In this document: one piece after another, positions 21,001-27,797 of the stretch
How positions within the stretch are numbered: position 1 is the first letter of the stretch
Layout of the letters: each line of letters starts with the position of its first letter
DNA from: Distichodus sexfasciatus
Lineage: Eukaryota; Chordata; Actinopteri; Characiformes; Distichodontidae
Assembly: GCA_032718565.1 (NCBI GenBank)
Contig: JAVGVS010000163.1
Coordinates: forward strand, 345,501-409,500
Direction: 5' to 3'
Length of the DNA stretch: 64,000 bases
The notes under the pieces: generated by a model
The model's database searches: none
What the model saw: only the letters and a program-made list of their open reading frames with translations
Told to the model about the DNA's origin: nothing
Position numbers and translations under genes: made by a program

Positions 21001-23456
21001 AGTCCCAGAAACCCCTGCACCAGAACCGGCGGAGCCTCCAGACGTTCCCGACTGCTGTGCAGAAGAGAAAATCGGTAATGTCTCGGACTTCATCGGTCGC
21101 AGAGTGTTGCCTTTTGTTAGACGCTTATTCACGTTTCTCCTTCCTCATGTTCTCCAGATGGTCGCGAGGGCCCAGAGGAGGACAGCAGCGAGTCGGAGGG
21201 CGAGGAGACCAGCCTGAGCCAGGAGCCCAAGCCTCGGGACCCGGGCAGCAGCCAGCCGGGCAGCGCGGTGCACAGGCCCAAACCCCGCGCCGCCGCCTCC
21301 TGGTCGGTGGACAGCAGCTCGGACGACTCGCGGCGCTGGTCCGACACGCTCAGCATTGACGAGAAAGACGGCTTCGTCTTCGTCAACTACTCGGAGGGCC
21401 AGACGAGGGCCGGGGCGACCCCGGGGCACCCAACGCACACCAACTCGCACGCCCCGCACGGGGCGGTGCCACAGCCGCTGCAGCCCAGCACCATGGAGGC
21501 TCGACCCTACCACCGGCTGCGAGCAGGTAACGGAGCGTACCGACGAACCTCGCGAGCGATGCCTTCGCTGACGCTCGATTTCTGTAAATTTGCTGGTCTG
21601 AGAGCTGCCTTTGTGTACGTGTCTACCCCTGAGCAGGCTACCGATGGGAGCGGCAGCTGGTCTTCCGCAGCAAACTCACCATGCACACCGCCTTCGACCG
21701 CAAGGACAACGCTCACCCTGCAGAAATCACCGCACTCGCCATCTCCAAGTAAGCCACGTGTGTGTATGTGAAGGGTCGACCGAATACCATCCGGGCCGAT
21801 TATCAGGAGCCGATATTTGGCATTTTGCTGATTATCGTTATCGTTAATCAAATTTTCCGTTAACAAGCAGAAGTCGGTATTGATATCGTCCCGGAGGAAC
21901 TAATATCAGTCTACCTCGGCACCAATCAGAGTCACCGATCCGCTTTGCCAGTGCATCAGTCAAATTTTCCTCCCCGTGAAAATGAGCCGTGGCCTTTGGA
22001 CGGAGGGAGGAGTGAAAACCTGCTAGTAGTCCAACGCTGGTCTAACGAAAAGACCTTTGTCGTGTGTTTAGGGACCACAGTAAGATCCTGGTGGGCGACG
22101 GACGCGGCCGGGTCTTCAGCTGGTCGGTGAGCGAGCAGCCGGGCCGCTCGGCCGCTGACCACTGGGTGAAGGACGAGCAGGTGGACAGCTGCTCCGGCTG
22201 CACCGTGCGCTTCTCCCTCACCGAGAGGAGACACCACTGCAGGAACTGCGGCCAGCTCTTCTGCCAGAAGTAAGAACCTCCGGCGCTGAATATGCTGCTG
22301 GCGTTTTTTAAGCGGGGGTACTGCTGCGCTACAGGGGTCTGTGAGGAGCAGGATTAGGAAGCACTGGCTTGGGGGTTTGCATTGCCTCCAAATCCTGCTC
22401 CTCACAGACCAAGTTTATCAGTCCTTTCTCCTGTCTCTCCTTCTCTGGGTTTCTTTCTCTCTCACTCACTCTCTCTTTCTGGCTCTCTCTTCTTTTCTCT
22501 CTCACTCTGTTCATCCCTCTCTCCATCTCCCACTCTTCATCTCCCTCCCTCTCTCCATCCCTTCCTCTCCCTTGCTACATCTCTCTCTCCCGCTCTCCAT
22601 CTCCCACTCTTCATCTCCCTCCCTCTCTCCATCCCTTCCTCTCCCTTGCTACATCTCTCTCTCCCGCTCTTCATCTCTTTTCCTCCCTCTTCGTCTCTCC
22701 CTCTTTCTCCTTCCCCATCCCTTCATCTCTCATCTCCCTCCCTCTCTCCTTCCCTTCCTCTTCCTTACTACATCTCTCTCTCCCGCTCTTCATCTCCCAC
22801 TCTTCATCTCTCTTCATCTTCCTCCCTCTCTCCATCCCTTCCTCTCCCTTACTACATCTCTCTCCCGCTCTTCATCTTTTTTCCTCCCTCTTCGTCTCTC
22901 CCTCTTTCTCTTTCTCCGTCCCTTCATCTCTCTTCATCTCCCTCTCTCTCTCCATCGCTTCCTCTCCCTCCCTCTCTCCATCGCTTCCTCTCCCTTGCTA
23001 CATCTCTCTCCATCCCTTCATCTCCCACTCTTCATCTCTCTTCATCTCCCTCCCTCTCTCCATCCCTTCCTCTCCCTTGCTACATCTCTCTCTCCCCCGC
23101 TCTTCATCTCTTTTCTTCCCTCATCGTCTCTCTCCCTCCCTTTCTCTTCCTCCATCCCTTCATCCCCCACTCTTCATCTCCCATCCTCTCTCCCTCTCCC
23201 TCTCTCCATGTCACACTCTTCATCTCCCTCCATCCCTCCTCCCTCGCTACATCTCTCTCTCTTTCTATCCGTCCATCTCCCTCTCTCTTTTCATCTCCCT
23301 CCCTCTCTCCATCTCCTCCTCTCTCCCTCTCCCAGGTGCAGTCGTTTCCAGTCGGAGATCAAGCGGTTGAAGATCTCGTCTCCGGTCCGCGTGTGTCAGA
23401 ACTGTTACTACAACCTGCAGCACGAGCGGGCTTCAGAAGAAGCTTCTAGAAACTAG
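71..23456 (+). CDS. wdfy3: WDFY3 (ALFY), C-terminal 2,052 residues, 41 exons, 5' partial
   Basis: WDFY3/ALFY is a very large BEACH-family scaffold for selective autophagy. In the human protein it binds PI3P through the FYVE finger, ATG5 through the WD40 repeats and GABARAP through a LIR, and helps clear p62-positive aggregates. I joined 41 exons by GT/AG borders and reading phase. They total 6,159 coding bases, exactly 2,052 codons plus TAG at 23454-23456, with no in-frame stop or frameshift. Human WDFY3 is about 3,526 aa, so roughly 1,470 N-terminal residues lie left of the window. The first exon (71-223) opens in phase 0 after a CAG acceptor at 68-70. Domain order in the window: armadillo-like/BEACH-associated region (about residues 1-1046), PH-like (about 1047-1192), BEACH (about 1193-1528), WD40 (about 1529-1950), FYVE (about 1980-2045). 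Identity rests on many long matches to recalled human WDFY3, such as VWLHAPYELHLSLFEHF and QVLVNNVFYFTQRVVDKLW. The gene appears intact. Confidence 0.97.
340..500 (+). repeat. GATGCACCGATCC-type hAT-like MITE fragment
   Basis: It contains the phrase GATCCAACTTTTTCAGTTCC followed by CGATACCGATGCCGATACTT. Relatives are at about 3853-3960, 15195-15373, 15990-16085 and 31595-31665. The family looks like a non-autonomous DNA transposon. This copy carries the unoccupied version of the site used by the element at 15374. Confidence 0.7.
2454..3092 (+). repeat. Composite of two MITE families in a WDFY3 intron
   Basis: The host repeat (phrases such as AATCCCACCTCGGACT and GACATGCCTGGCACAAGCGC) also occurs near 13330, 18540, 33600 and 37890. 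At 2562-2665 a 104-bp GATTC-rich element interrupts it, ending TTTGCACACCCCTA, with an exact 8-bp duplication CTTTCCAG at 2554-2561 and 2666-2673, which marks hAT-type insertion. A second, longer GATTC element follows at about 2720-2995, ending in the same host phrase. Confidence 0.75.
3853..3965 (+). repeat. GATGCACCGATCC-type MITE fragment
   Basis: GGATGCACCGATCCAACTTT is followed by GGTATCGGCCGATCCCGAGT. It is the same family as the copies near 340 and 15195, and lies in the WDFY3 intron before the exon at 4087. Confidence 0.7.
7195..7365 (+). repeat. Dispersed MITE fragment (GAGCGAGGGCGGAGC type)
   Basis: Phrases GTGGAGCGAGGGCGGAGC, TCACTTCCCGCCCTATG and TGTGCACTACCTAGTGCGTA recur at 18395-18530, 33010-33480 and 37495-37625. 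The family is a degenerate non-autonomous DNA element. It lies in the WDFY3 intron after the exon ending at 7086. Confidence 0.65.
8790..9180 (+). repeat. GATTC-rich hAT-like MITE, longer copy
   Basis: The ends are dense in CGATTC/GAATCG; the middle carries GATGGCGCAATGTGGAAATC and GTTGATCTGCCACAGTC. A reversed relative with the same middle is at 51080-51635. It lies in the WDFY3 intron between exons 8459-8686 and 11583-11751. Shorter relatives are at 2562-2665, 11793-12115 and 20105-20430. Confidence 0.7.
9481..9531 (+). other. Candidate extra/alternative WDFY3 exon (51 nt)
   Basis: A pyrimidine-rich tract ending in CAG at 9478-9480 precedes a 51-base open stretch followed by CAG|GTACAAAG. 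It would enter and leave in phase 0, which fits exactly between the exons ending at 8686 and starting at 11583. Human WDFY3 has roughly this many additional residues at this place, between the ...HYPYVP... segment and the ...RYRRAVSYDSKEYY segment. The 17 encoded residues (NPAPVPLLRAAGCVPVQ) do not clearly resemble the human ones, so it may be an alternative exon, a fast-evolving linker exon, or chance. I did not count it in the 2,052 codons. Confidence 0.3.
9928..11096 (+). mobile_element. Tigger/pogo-like TIR element with nested insertions
   Basis: The left end CAGGTGGTCCCCAGCTTACG and the right end CGGGGACCATCTG are inverted repeats, each abutting TA (9926-9927 and 11097-11098), as expected for Tc1/mariner/pogo insertion. 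The CAGNNGTCCCC terminus resembles Tigger-type ends. Most of the interior is other repeats: a 712-bp element at 10151-10862 and a hAT-like segment at about 10868-11022 that recurs at 48715-48862. No transposase gene remains. Confidence 0.65.
10151..10862 (+). mobile_element. 0.7-kb TIR element nested in the Tigger-like element
   Basis: The left end GCCAAGTTTCCATCCAG and the right end TTGGATGGAAACCTGGC are inverted repeats flanked by TA on both sides. A short open frame from 10444 (68 codons from MERLFRQFFE) lies inside. It may be a transposase N-terminal remnant, but I do not recognise it. Subterminal TCGATA/TATCGA words are frequent. Confidence 0.65.
11793..12115 (+). repeat. GATTC-rich hAT-like MITE copy
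   Basis: It begins AGGGGTGTGCAATAAAATCG and continues with many GAATCG/CGATTC words and their inverses, so the transcript could fold into a long hairpin. It is in the WDFY3 intron just before the exon at 12361. I saw no coding potential. Confidence 0.7.
13055..13445 (+). repeat. Dispersed MITE (GGACGCATGATATGGG type)
   Basis: It starts GTAGGGACGCATGATATGGG and ends ATATTATCGTGCATCCTTAC, so it has inverted ends. It belongs to the same family as 18210-18825, 32828-33720 and 37290-38065. No coding sequence; it lies in the WDFY3 intron between 13009 and 13514. Confidence 0.65.
14769..17512 (+). other. WDFY3 2.7-kb intron, contents
   Basis: No coding sequence was found here. From left to right it holds a pyrimidine-rich start, a GATGCACCGATCC-type repeat (about 15195-15373) split by the element at 15374-15971, a second copy at about 15990-16085, AT-rich DNA, and a dispersed segment at about 16665-16900. 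The last is related to sequence near 36460-36640 inside CDS1, sharing phrases such as GGCGTTCCACA and CTGTAATAAA. The remainder up to 17512 shows nothing I recognise. Confidence 0.6.
15374..15971 (+). mobile_element. 0.6-kb TIR element, copy C, in WDFY3 intron
   Basis: This is the third copy of the family, with GTGACCCTCCACGGC at one end and an imperfect inverse (CTTGTCGCA...GAGTCAC type) at the other. It is flanked by ATAT on both sides, a 4-bp target-site duplication. It interrupts a GATGCACCGATCC-type repeat; the uninterrupted relative at about 340-500 reads ACACCCATATGTATATGC at the same point and so is an empty site. Compared with A and B it has scattered substitutions and a deletion of about 30 bases near CGATAGCACGTTTC. 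Confidence 0.88.
18205..18825 (+). repeat. Dispersed MITE split by a hAT MITE
   Basis: The host copy runs from AAGGATGCACGATACGGGAA to TTATCGTGCGTCCCTAC. It is interrupted at 18572-18717 by a second element with an exact 8-bp duplication. It lies in the WDFY3 intron between the BEACH exons ending at 18178 and starting at 18888. Confidence 0.75.
18572..18717 (+). mobile_element. 146-bp hAT MITE with 8-bp TSD
   Basis: The ends are TAGGGCTGGGTTC and GATACCCAGCCCTA, perfect short inverted repeats. It is flanked by CCTGGCAC at 18564-18571 and 18718-18725, an exact 8-bp target-site duplication typical of hAT transposition. A longer relative sits at 33061-33421. Confidence 0.88.
19194..21074 (+). 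other. wdfy3: WDFY3 exons encoding WD40 repeats
   Basis: Exons: 19194-19348, 19576-19734, 19829-20008, 20718-20900 and 20978-21074. They encode WD-type blades: ITGGTSTAICVWE, then GSRDRTCIVWDLNKL (a classic GH...WD unit), then GTYIHVWSINGNP and VTGHSDGVVRFWRME. In human ALFY this propeller contacts ATG5. A (GT)n tract of about 26 bases sits in the intron just before the acceptor at 19193. The intron at 20009-20717 contains a GATTC-type MITE copy. The last exon ends in a Pro/Glu-rich linker. Confidence 0.95.
20105..20430 (+). repeat. GATTC-rich hAT-like MITE copy
   Basis: It runs from ATAGGGGTGCACGATTCAG to TTTTTTTTGCACACACTA and includes TTTGTTTCCAGGTTGCTGTT, shared with copies at 2810 and 51160. 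It is in the WDFY3 intron between two WD40 exons. Confidence 0.7.
21158..21526 (+). other. wdfy3: WDFY3 exon with LIR-like motif and disordered linker
   Basis: This 369-base exon encodes a low-complexity acidic/Ser-rich linker followed by DEKDGFVFVNYSEGQTR. Human ALFY carries its LC3-interacting region at the matching place (DGFIFV core, GABARAP-selective). Here the core is F-V-F-V with acidic residues before it, so the aromatic and hydrophobic LIR positions are kept. The rest of the exon (Gly/Pro/His-rich, after the motif) diverges from the human protein as recalled. GABARAP binding here is inferred from the motif. Confidence 0.88.
21765..21905 (+). repeat. GGTCGACCGAT-type MITE fragment
   Basis: AGGGTCGACCGAATACC is followed by GGGCCGATTATC and CCGATATTTGGC. 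It is related to copies at 30040-30135, 45879-46275 and 53060-53205. It lies in the WDFY3 intron between 21748 and 22072. Confidence 0.6.
22425..23330 (+). repeat. Pyrimidine-only minisatellite in the last WDFY3 intron
   Basis: About 900 bases are almost entirely C and T on the + strand, built from repeated phrases such as CATCTCCCTCCCTCTCTCC, CTTCCTCTCCCTTGCTAC and CTCTCCCGCTCTTCATC. The larger unit is roughly 55-75 bases with variants. It fills the intron between exons 22072-22269 and 23336-23456 and runs into the acceptor pyrimidine tract. Because the repeat rarely makes a stop codon, all three forward frames stay open for over 330 codons; these are not genes. Confidence 0.9.
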
Positions 23457-25605
23457 ACATCCACTTCCCTCTCTCCCTTATTCTCCCCCCGTATCCCTCC
23501 TTCCCTCCCTAAAGCACTGACACACACTAGAACCCCATCACTAAAGCCGAGCCACCCGCACGCCGGAGTTTGGTCCAGTTTCGCTTCGTCGGTGGGGGAA
23601 GAACCACAAGAAAACACTACGACATGAAATCAGACGAAACGTGTTTATATTGTAAATAACTCTGACAGCCTTTTTAACTAGAAAAACGAGGACTGGTAAC
23701 GAAGAGATCAAGATCTTGCCTGTAACATAGCATTATAATGTATCACTCCTGATGAAAAACAAAAAGAACTAAAGCGGTCGTGTGTAGTCACTAGTCACAG
23801 CATCCCGGCGGGAATAATTCTAATAATAATAATAATAATAATATCGGGGACTATGAATGTTAATAATAAATGTTTTGTGGGTTGACATTCTTACCGTGTC
23901 TAGTTATGCAAATCCTTAATGTTTTTTTTACACTGATTTTTGTTTCTTCACGTTTACGTGTTGCCCACAGTATCAAAAAAATCAGCTAGTGGATAGACAC
24001 TCGTTGCCAAATTTGCCTTTTAGCGCATGTATGATTTTGTTTATTTCTCACAGTAAAACCTCGAGTGTTAACCTAAACGCATTTTCATTCGTTGGGTTTC
24101 CGTTTTTACTGTGACGACTGTATATTCGATGCGTTCTTAAAACGATGATGCCATAACGGCGATGAGGATGTGATATTTAACATTTCTCAGCTGCGTCATG
24201 AAATCTCATATCACGACACATCGGGTGTTTTAGGAAGTGAACGTTGGCTTCAAGGAGGGGGTTTTTGCCCCCCCCAGAAATGTTAATAAGTTTCGATGGC
24301 TTCACTTTTTCTCTGTACATTTAGGCTAACAAGGGACCTGTTCATGTTTTTACGTCGTTTATTCGTCTGCAAGCGTGCTATTAGCCCTCGTAACTACCAA
24401 CATAACCTACCGTCTCCACCACGTTGTGTTTTCACTGAAAAATTTGCCGTTTGTAGAATGTGTATAGCCTGAGATTTTGCTCATGCTTGCGTGGGAAATG
24501 CTTGAAGAGCGATTGTAACCGTTTTAGTGTAAGAAAGGGACGTTTTTAATAAACGCTTAAAAAAAATCAAAAATAAAAACTGGAATCATAGTTTCTTAAT
24601 ACGTAATGCTTCTTTTCCTTTCGTTTAACGTCTTGATGGTGATGGTACTGTGGGCAATACTGCATTTTTGAAAGTGCTGCTTTGATCATTTGATTTTTAT
24701 TCCTCCTTTTTTGAACACTTTAAACGTATCACTTTAAAGAAAGGAATGAAACGTGCAGTAGTGGATCGTGCGCCATTTTTACACATTTCCTCTGGAGTTT
24801 GCCACGCCGGCTAATATGCACTCCTTATTAGTATAAATCTGATTATTCTCATACACTCATGTACTGTAATTTAGTGTGAACTCACACCGTCACAGCTGTT
24901 GGGATTCCTGTCAATTCCATCGCTGGATGAGTCCAAATTCTTCTTGATTATTTTGCACCTTTTCATGTACAAACAGAGACATTTTGAGCGGTCCTGGATT
25001 AATCAAATGCATTTTTTTATGTTGTCATTTTAAAGGGGCTCAAGCGAGATGAACTGTACAAAGTATTTATGCAAATATAATGTTTCCCTTTTTTTTAATG
25101 ATTATTGTACTTTATTTTTCAGCAAGTTGGGTTACTTGTTGCATGTCTAACACAGCTGACTTTCTGTGTCAGTGCATTGTACATCTTCGGCATTATTCTT
25201 TGCATTTCTTTCCCGCCTCATTTCTTATGGCATTAACGAGCGGGTCGACCCCGAAGCCCCGAGAAGGCCTGTACAGACTTAAGCAGTCAGGTATCCAGAA
25301 CAGCGTGCACCCGAACACTCTGGGTTGACTTTTGTACTTGGTGTATGAACAAAAATAAGGACTTGAGGAGGGAAAAAAAAGGTCTCTCTCTTTTTTTGGT
25401 GGTCTTGTGTTAGACTGCATTACTACAGTATCTGGTGTGCAATCTGTGGTAGATGAATGTTCATTGTGCATTTGTGTTACAACTACATCCCCTCCTCCCT
25501 TGTAGAGTAATCCCCTGAACTGTACTGTTACTATAATGCAATAGATCTGGTACTCATCTTTTTAATTTAATTCCAATTAAAACCTTGCTGTTTACCACCA
25601 GCGTT
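23457..25605 (+). other. wdfy3: WDFY3 3' UTR with poly(A) signal candidates
   Basis: The stretch after the stop is AT-rich and has no supported gene. Canonical AATAAA hexamers occur at 24548-24553 and 24572-24577, the second after an A-rich run, giving a 3' UTR of about 1.1 kb. A further ATTAAA at 25576-25581, followed by a T/G-rich stretch, would give about 2.1 kb; another AATAAA is at 25864-25869. Human WDFY3 has a long 3' UTR, so the distal sites are plausible. A (TAA)n microsatellite lies at about 23818-23843. Which site is used cannot be read from the sequence. Confidence 0.5.
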
Positions 25606-25654
25606 GTCCGCTTCCCTGTGTATTTTCGAGTCCAATCGAAACGGCCATGAATCA

Positions 25655-25835
25655 GGGTTCATATATTTCTGCCATGCTGATGGCCAGGTGGAGAGATACT
25701 CTCCTACGGACCAGGAGGTTGTAGGTTCCATCCTAATTTCAGCACTACCAACATCGGGCCCCCAAGCAAGCCCCTAACTCCCAAGTTGCTCTGTAATTTC
25801 ACATTGAGTTGTTTATTCTCACCAGGAGTGTATGG
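25655..25835 (+). repeat. Decayed tRNA-derived SINE fragment
   Basis: The segment contains a B-box-like GGTTGTAGGTTCCATCCTA followed by a SINE-like body (TCAGCACTACCAAC, then CCCCCAAGCAAGCCCCTAACT). The body resembles other SINE copies in the window (30790-30975 and, reversed, 52010-52165). It is old and diverged and lies between WDFY3 and CDS1. Confidence 0.5.
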
Positions 25836-26789
25836 CATAATGCAACATTAAAATTTGTGTTTTAATAAAGTATAAAAATGAGAAACAAAAGACAATAGTG
25901 GAGTTGTAGTACTGCCCTCTAGTGAACAAACTACGCAACAATGATGTTCTCCGTTTCTCTCAGTGATTTAAGAAACCGAAATTCAGACAAATGTTAATCT
26001 AAATTAACAAATAAACTGGTACAAATCGTCTACACACTTAGAACCGTTTTGAATTCATCTGGGCATTAAAACCGTTTTATCTAATGAACACTTCAATTTA
26101 GCCATTTAAAATGACATTTTTGTGCTACTTTAATCATTTGTAAGTTATATCTTTCTTTAATTCTTTTCTTTTAAATGAATATTGGGGGGACGGCGGGGAA
26201 CAGTCCCTACAAATCAGCCACACATTTGGGGCCGTTTTCGCAACAAAACAGTTTTATCCAGCCAGAAAAAACCCATCCAAATATATGCAATTAGATTATT
26301 TTCCAACCTGGCCCTATTTTAATTATTTGTAAGGGGTTTTTTTTGTTTGTTTTTTGTGTTTTTTTTTGTATTTAAAGATTCAAGTCAGTATTTTGGGGTA
26401 AAAAACAGTCACTACAAATCAGCTACACATTTGGAAACGTTTATAGATTTATTTGCAACAGTTTTGTTTTTATGCTATTTCCAAAAATGCCAGCAAAAAA
26501 TATGTACCTTTCAGTATTTGCAAGGTATCGTCTGTAAATCTTAAATTGTAGTTTTAAGTGAACGTTTGGTTTCAAGGGCAAATTTGACGCTGACGTATTT
26601 GTGTATATTTTCCATCCAAAAAAAAACAAAAAAAAAATCCACGCGCGCCCTCTAATTATAGCTAAGCTTAAGGTTCACTCTGAGGTAATATTAGACTTTC
26701 TGAAAAATCCCAAATTTTGGCCATGAACCGTTTTAAAATGTGTTCGCTGTCAAAAACAAATAAAGTCCCTAATGTCAACTCCCACCGCT

Positions 26790-27340
26790 CCGCTCCCGCC
26801 GCAGTGTGGAGCCGCGGCGCCGCGTTAGGATTCTGACGGGAGCGCGCTAACCCGGGACCGTGTCCCAAATCCAGCCCGCAATCTTCCTAAATAGGAAGTC
26901 CGCATAGGGTTCGCAATACTGGCTGAGTGCTATGTAGCAGGCTAGTATGCGGTTTGTGACGAAGCCCTGTTCCTGCCGCACCGAGCAGCCAGAAAACGGG
27001 GCGAATTGCGGGTATAAACAAATGCACGCAGGTCGTCACAGTGTGACACACTCTCGGTGACGCCGGGAGCTCTGACCGGACTGAGCGGCGTTGTTCACCG
27101 GTGGCTCATAAAAACGGATTACTCGGAGCTGCGCTGACATTCGTGCGAATCTTCCTCGACATTTTCCAGCCAAGTTTGCCGTCTCCGTCCCTCTATGCGA
27201 CTTGCGGCGAGGGTTTAACGGAGAAATGACGGAGCTGCGGAAGCGCGGAGCGGGAGGCGGGAACGCGGACGGCGCCGCCGACATTAGCGACAAGGTAACG
27301 CGCTTAAGCCGAGCCGCGGCTCTCTCCTCACGGCGGCTAA
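26790..27340 (+). promoter_or_regulatory. CpG-rich CDS1 promoter and first exon region
   Basis: GC and CpG content rise sharply here against AT-rich flanks, then fall in intron 1. The region covers the CDS1 start codon at 27226-27228 and about 430 bases upstream. A TATAAA occurs at 27013-27018 (context GCGGGTATAAACAAATGC), about 210 bases before the ATG. It could be a TATA box but may be incidental, as CpG-rich promoters often lack one. No transcription start can be assigned from sequence alone. Confidence 0.55.
27226..27294 (+). CDS. cds1: CDS1 coding exon 1
   Basis: The exon encodes 23 residues beginning MTELRKRGAGGGN and ends in phase 0 at AAG|GTAACG. The MTELR start matches the conserved start of vertebrate CDS2 and resembles human CDS1 (MLELR). 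The ATG lies in the CpG-rich region. Because this exon ends in phase 0, it can join either exon 2 or exon 7 in frame. Confidence 0.9.
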
Positions 27341-27752
27341 CGTGCTAAACGCGTTAGCCAACTGACACTTGCCTCTGGGGGCGAAATCCCTCACTTTTAA
27401 TCCCTCAACATTACGTTTTCCCCCCTTTTGGGTTGACACTTGGTCACGTTTTTGAGTGAAATAATGCTGGACGCGTAACGTTACGAGTTGAAAGCAGGCT
27501 AAAATGGAACATTGAAGTCCTTCGTTTCAATTTTTCTTTTACGTATTCCAGCAAATTCCTAATCCTTCTCCCTGAATTTGTACCATCAAGTGTAACGCTT
27601 CTAGCAGTCAAAGCTCCGTCATATTGAGATGGCCACAATTAATAGTTTTCTCATAAATATTAATGTATTGTAAGGCGTTTAAGAGGTGGATATAGATGAA
27701 AAGTAAAGCTTCCTACAGTTTTCCATTCAGCCGACATTAGCTCACCTGGCTA

Positions 27753-27797
<45 letters not shown>

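Larger units (their letters stand above)
21637..23456 (+). other. wdfy3: WDFY3 last exons: final WD repeat and FYVE zinc finger
   Basis: Exons: 21637-21748, 22072-22269 and 23336-23456 (TAG at 23454). The FYVE finger is complete over the last two exons: WVKD (the WxxD motif), the paired CxxC (CSGC), the basic RRHHCRNCGQLFC core that binds PI3P, and the closing RVCQNC. The last exon joins to its neighbour inside the CQK|CSRF segment, across an intron made almost wholly of a pyrimidine minisatellite. FYVE binding to PI3P is established for the family. All eight zinc-ligand cysteines appear present. Confidence 0.96.

Noticed and set aside
22341..23456. Three overlapping forward frames of 333-371 codons
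   Set aside because: They translate a C/T-only minisatellite and are open in all three frames for that reason. The real coding part is only the last exon, 23336-23456.
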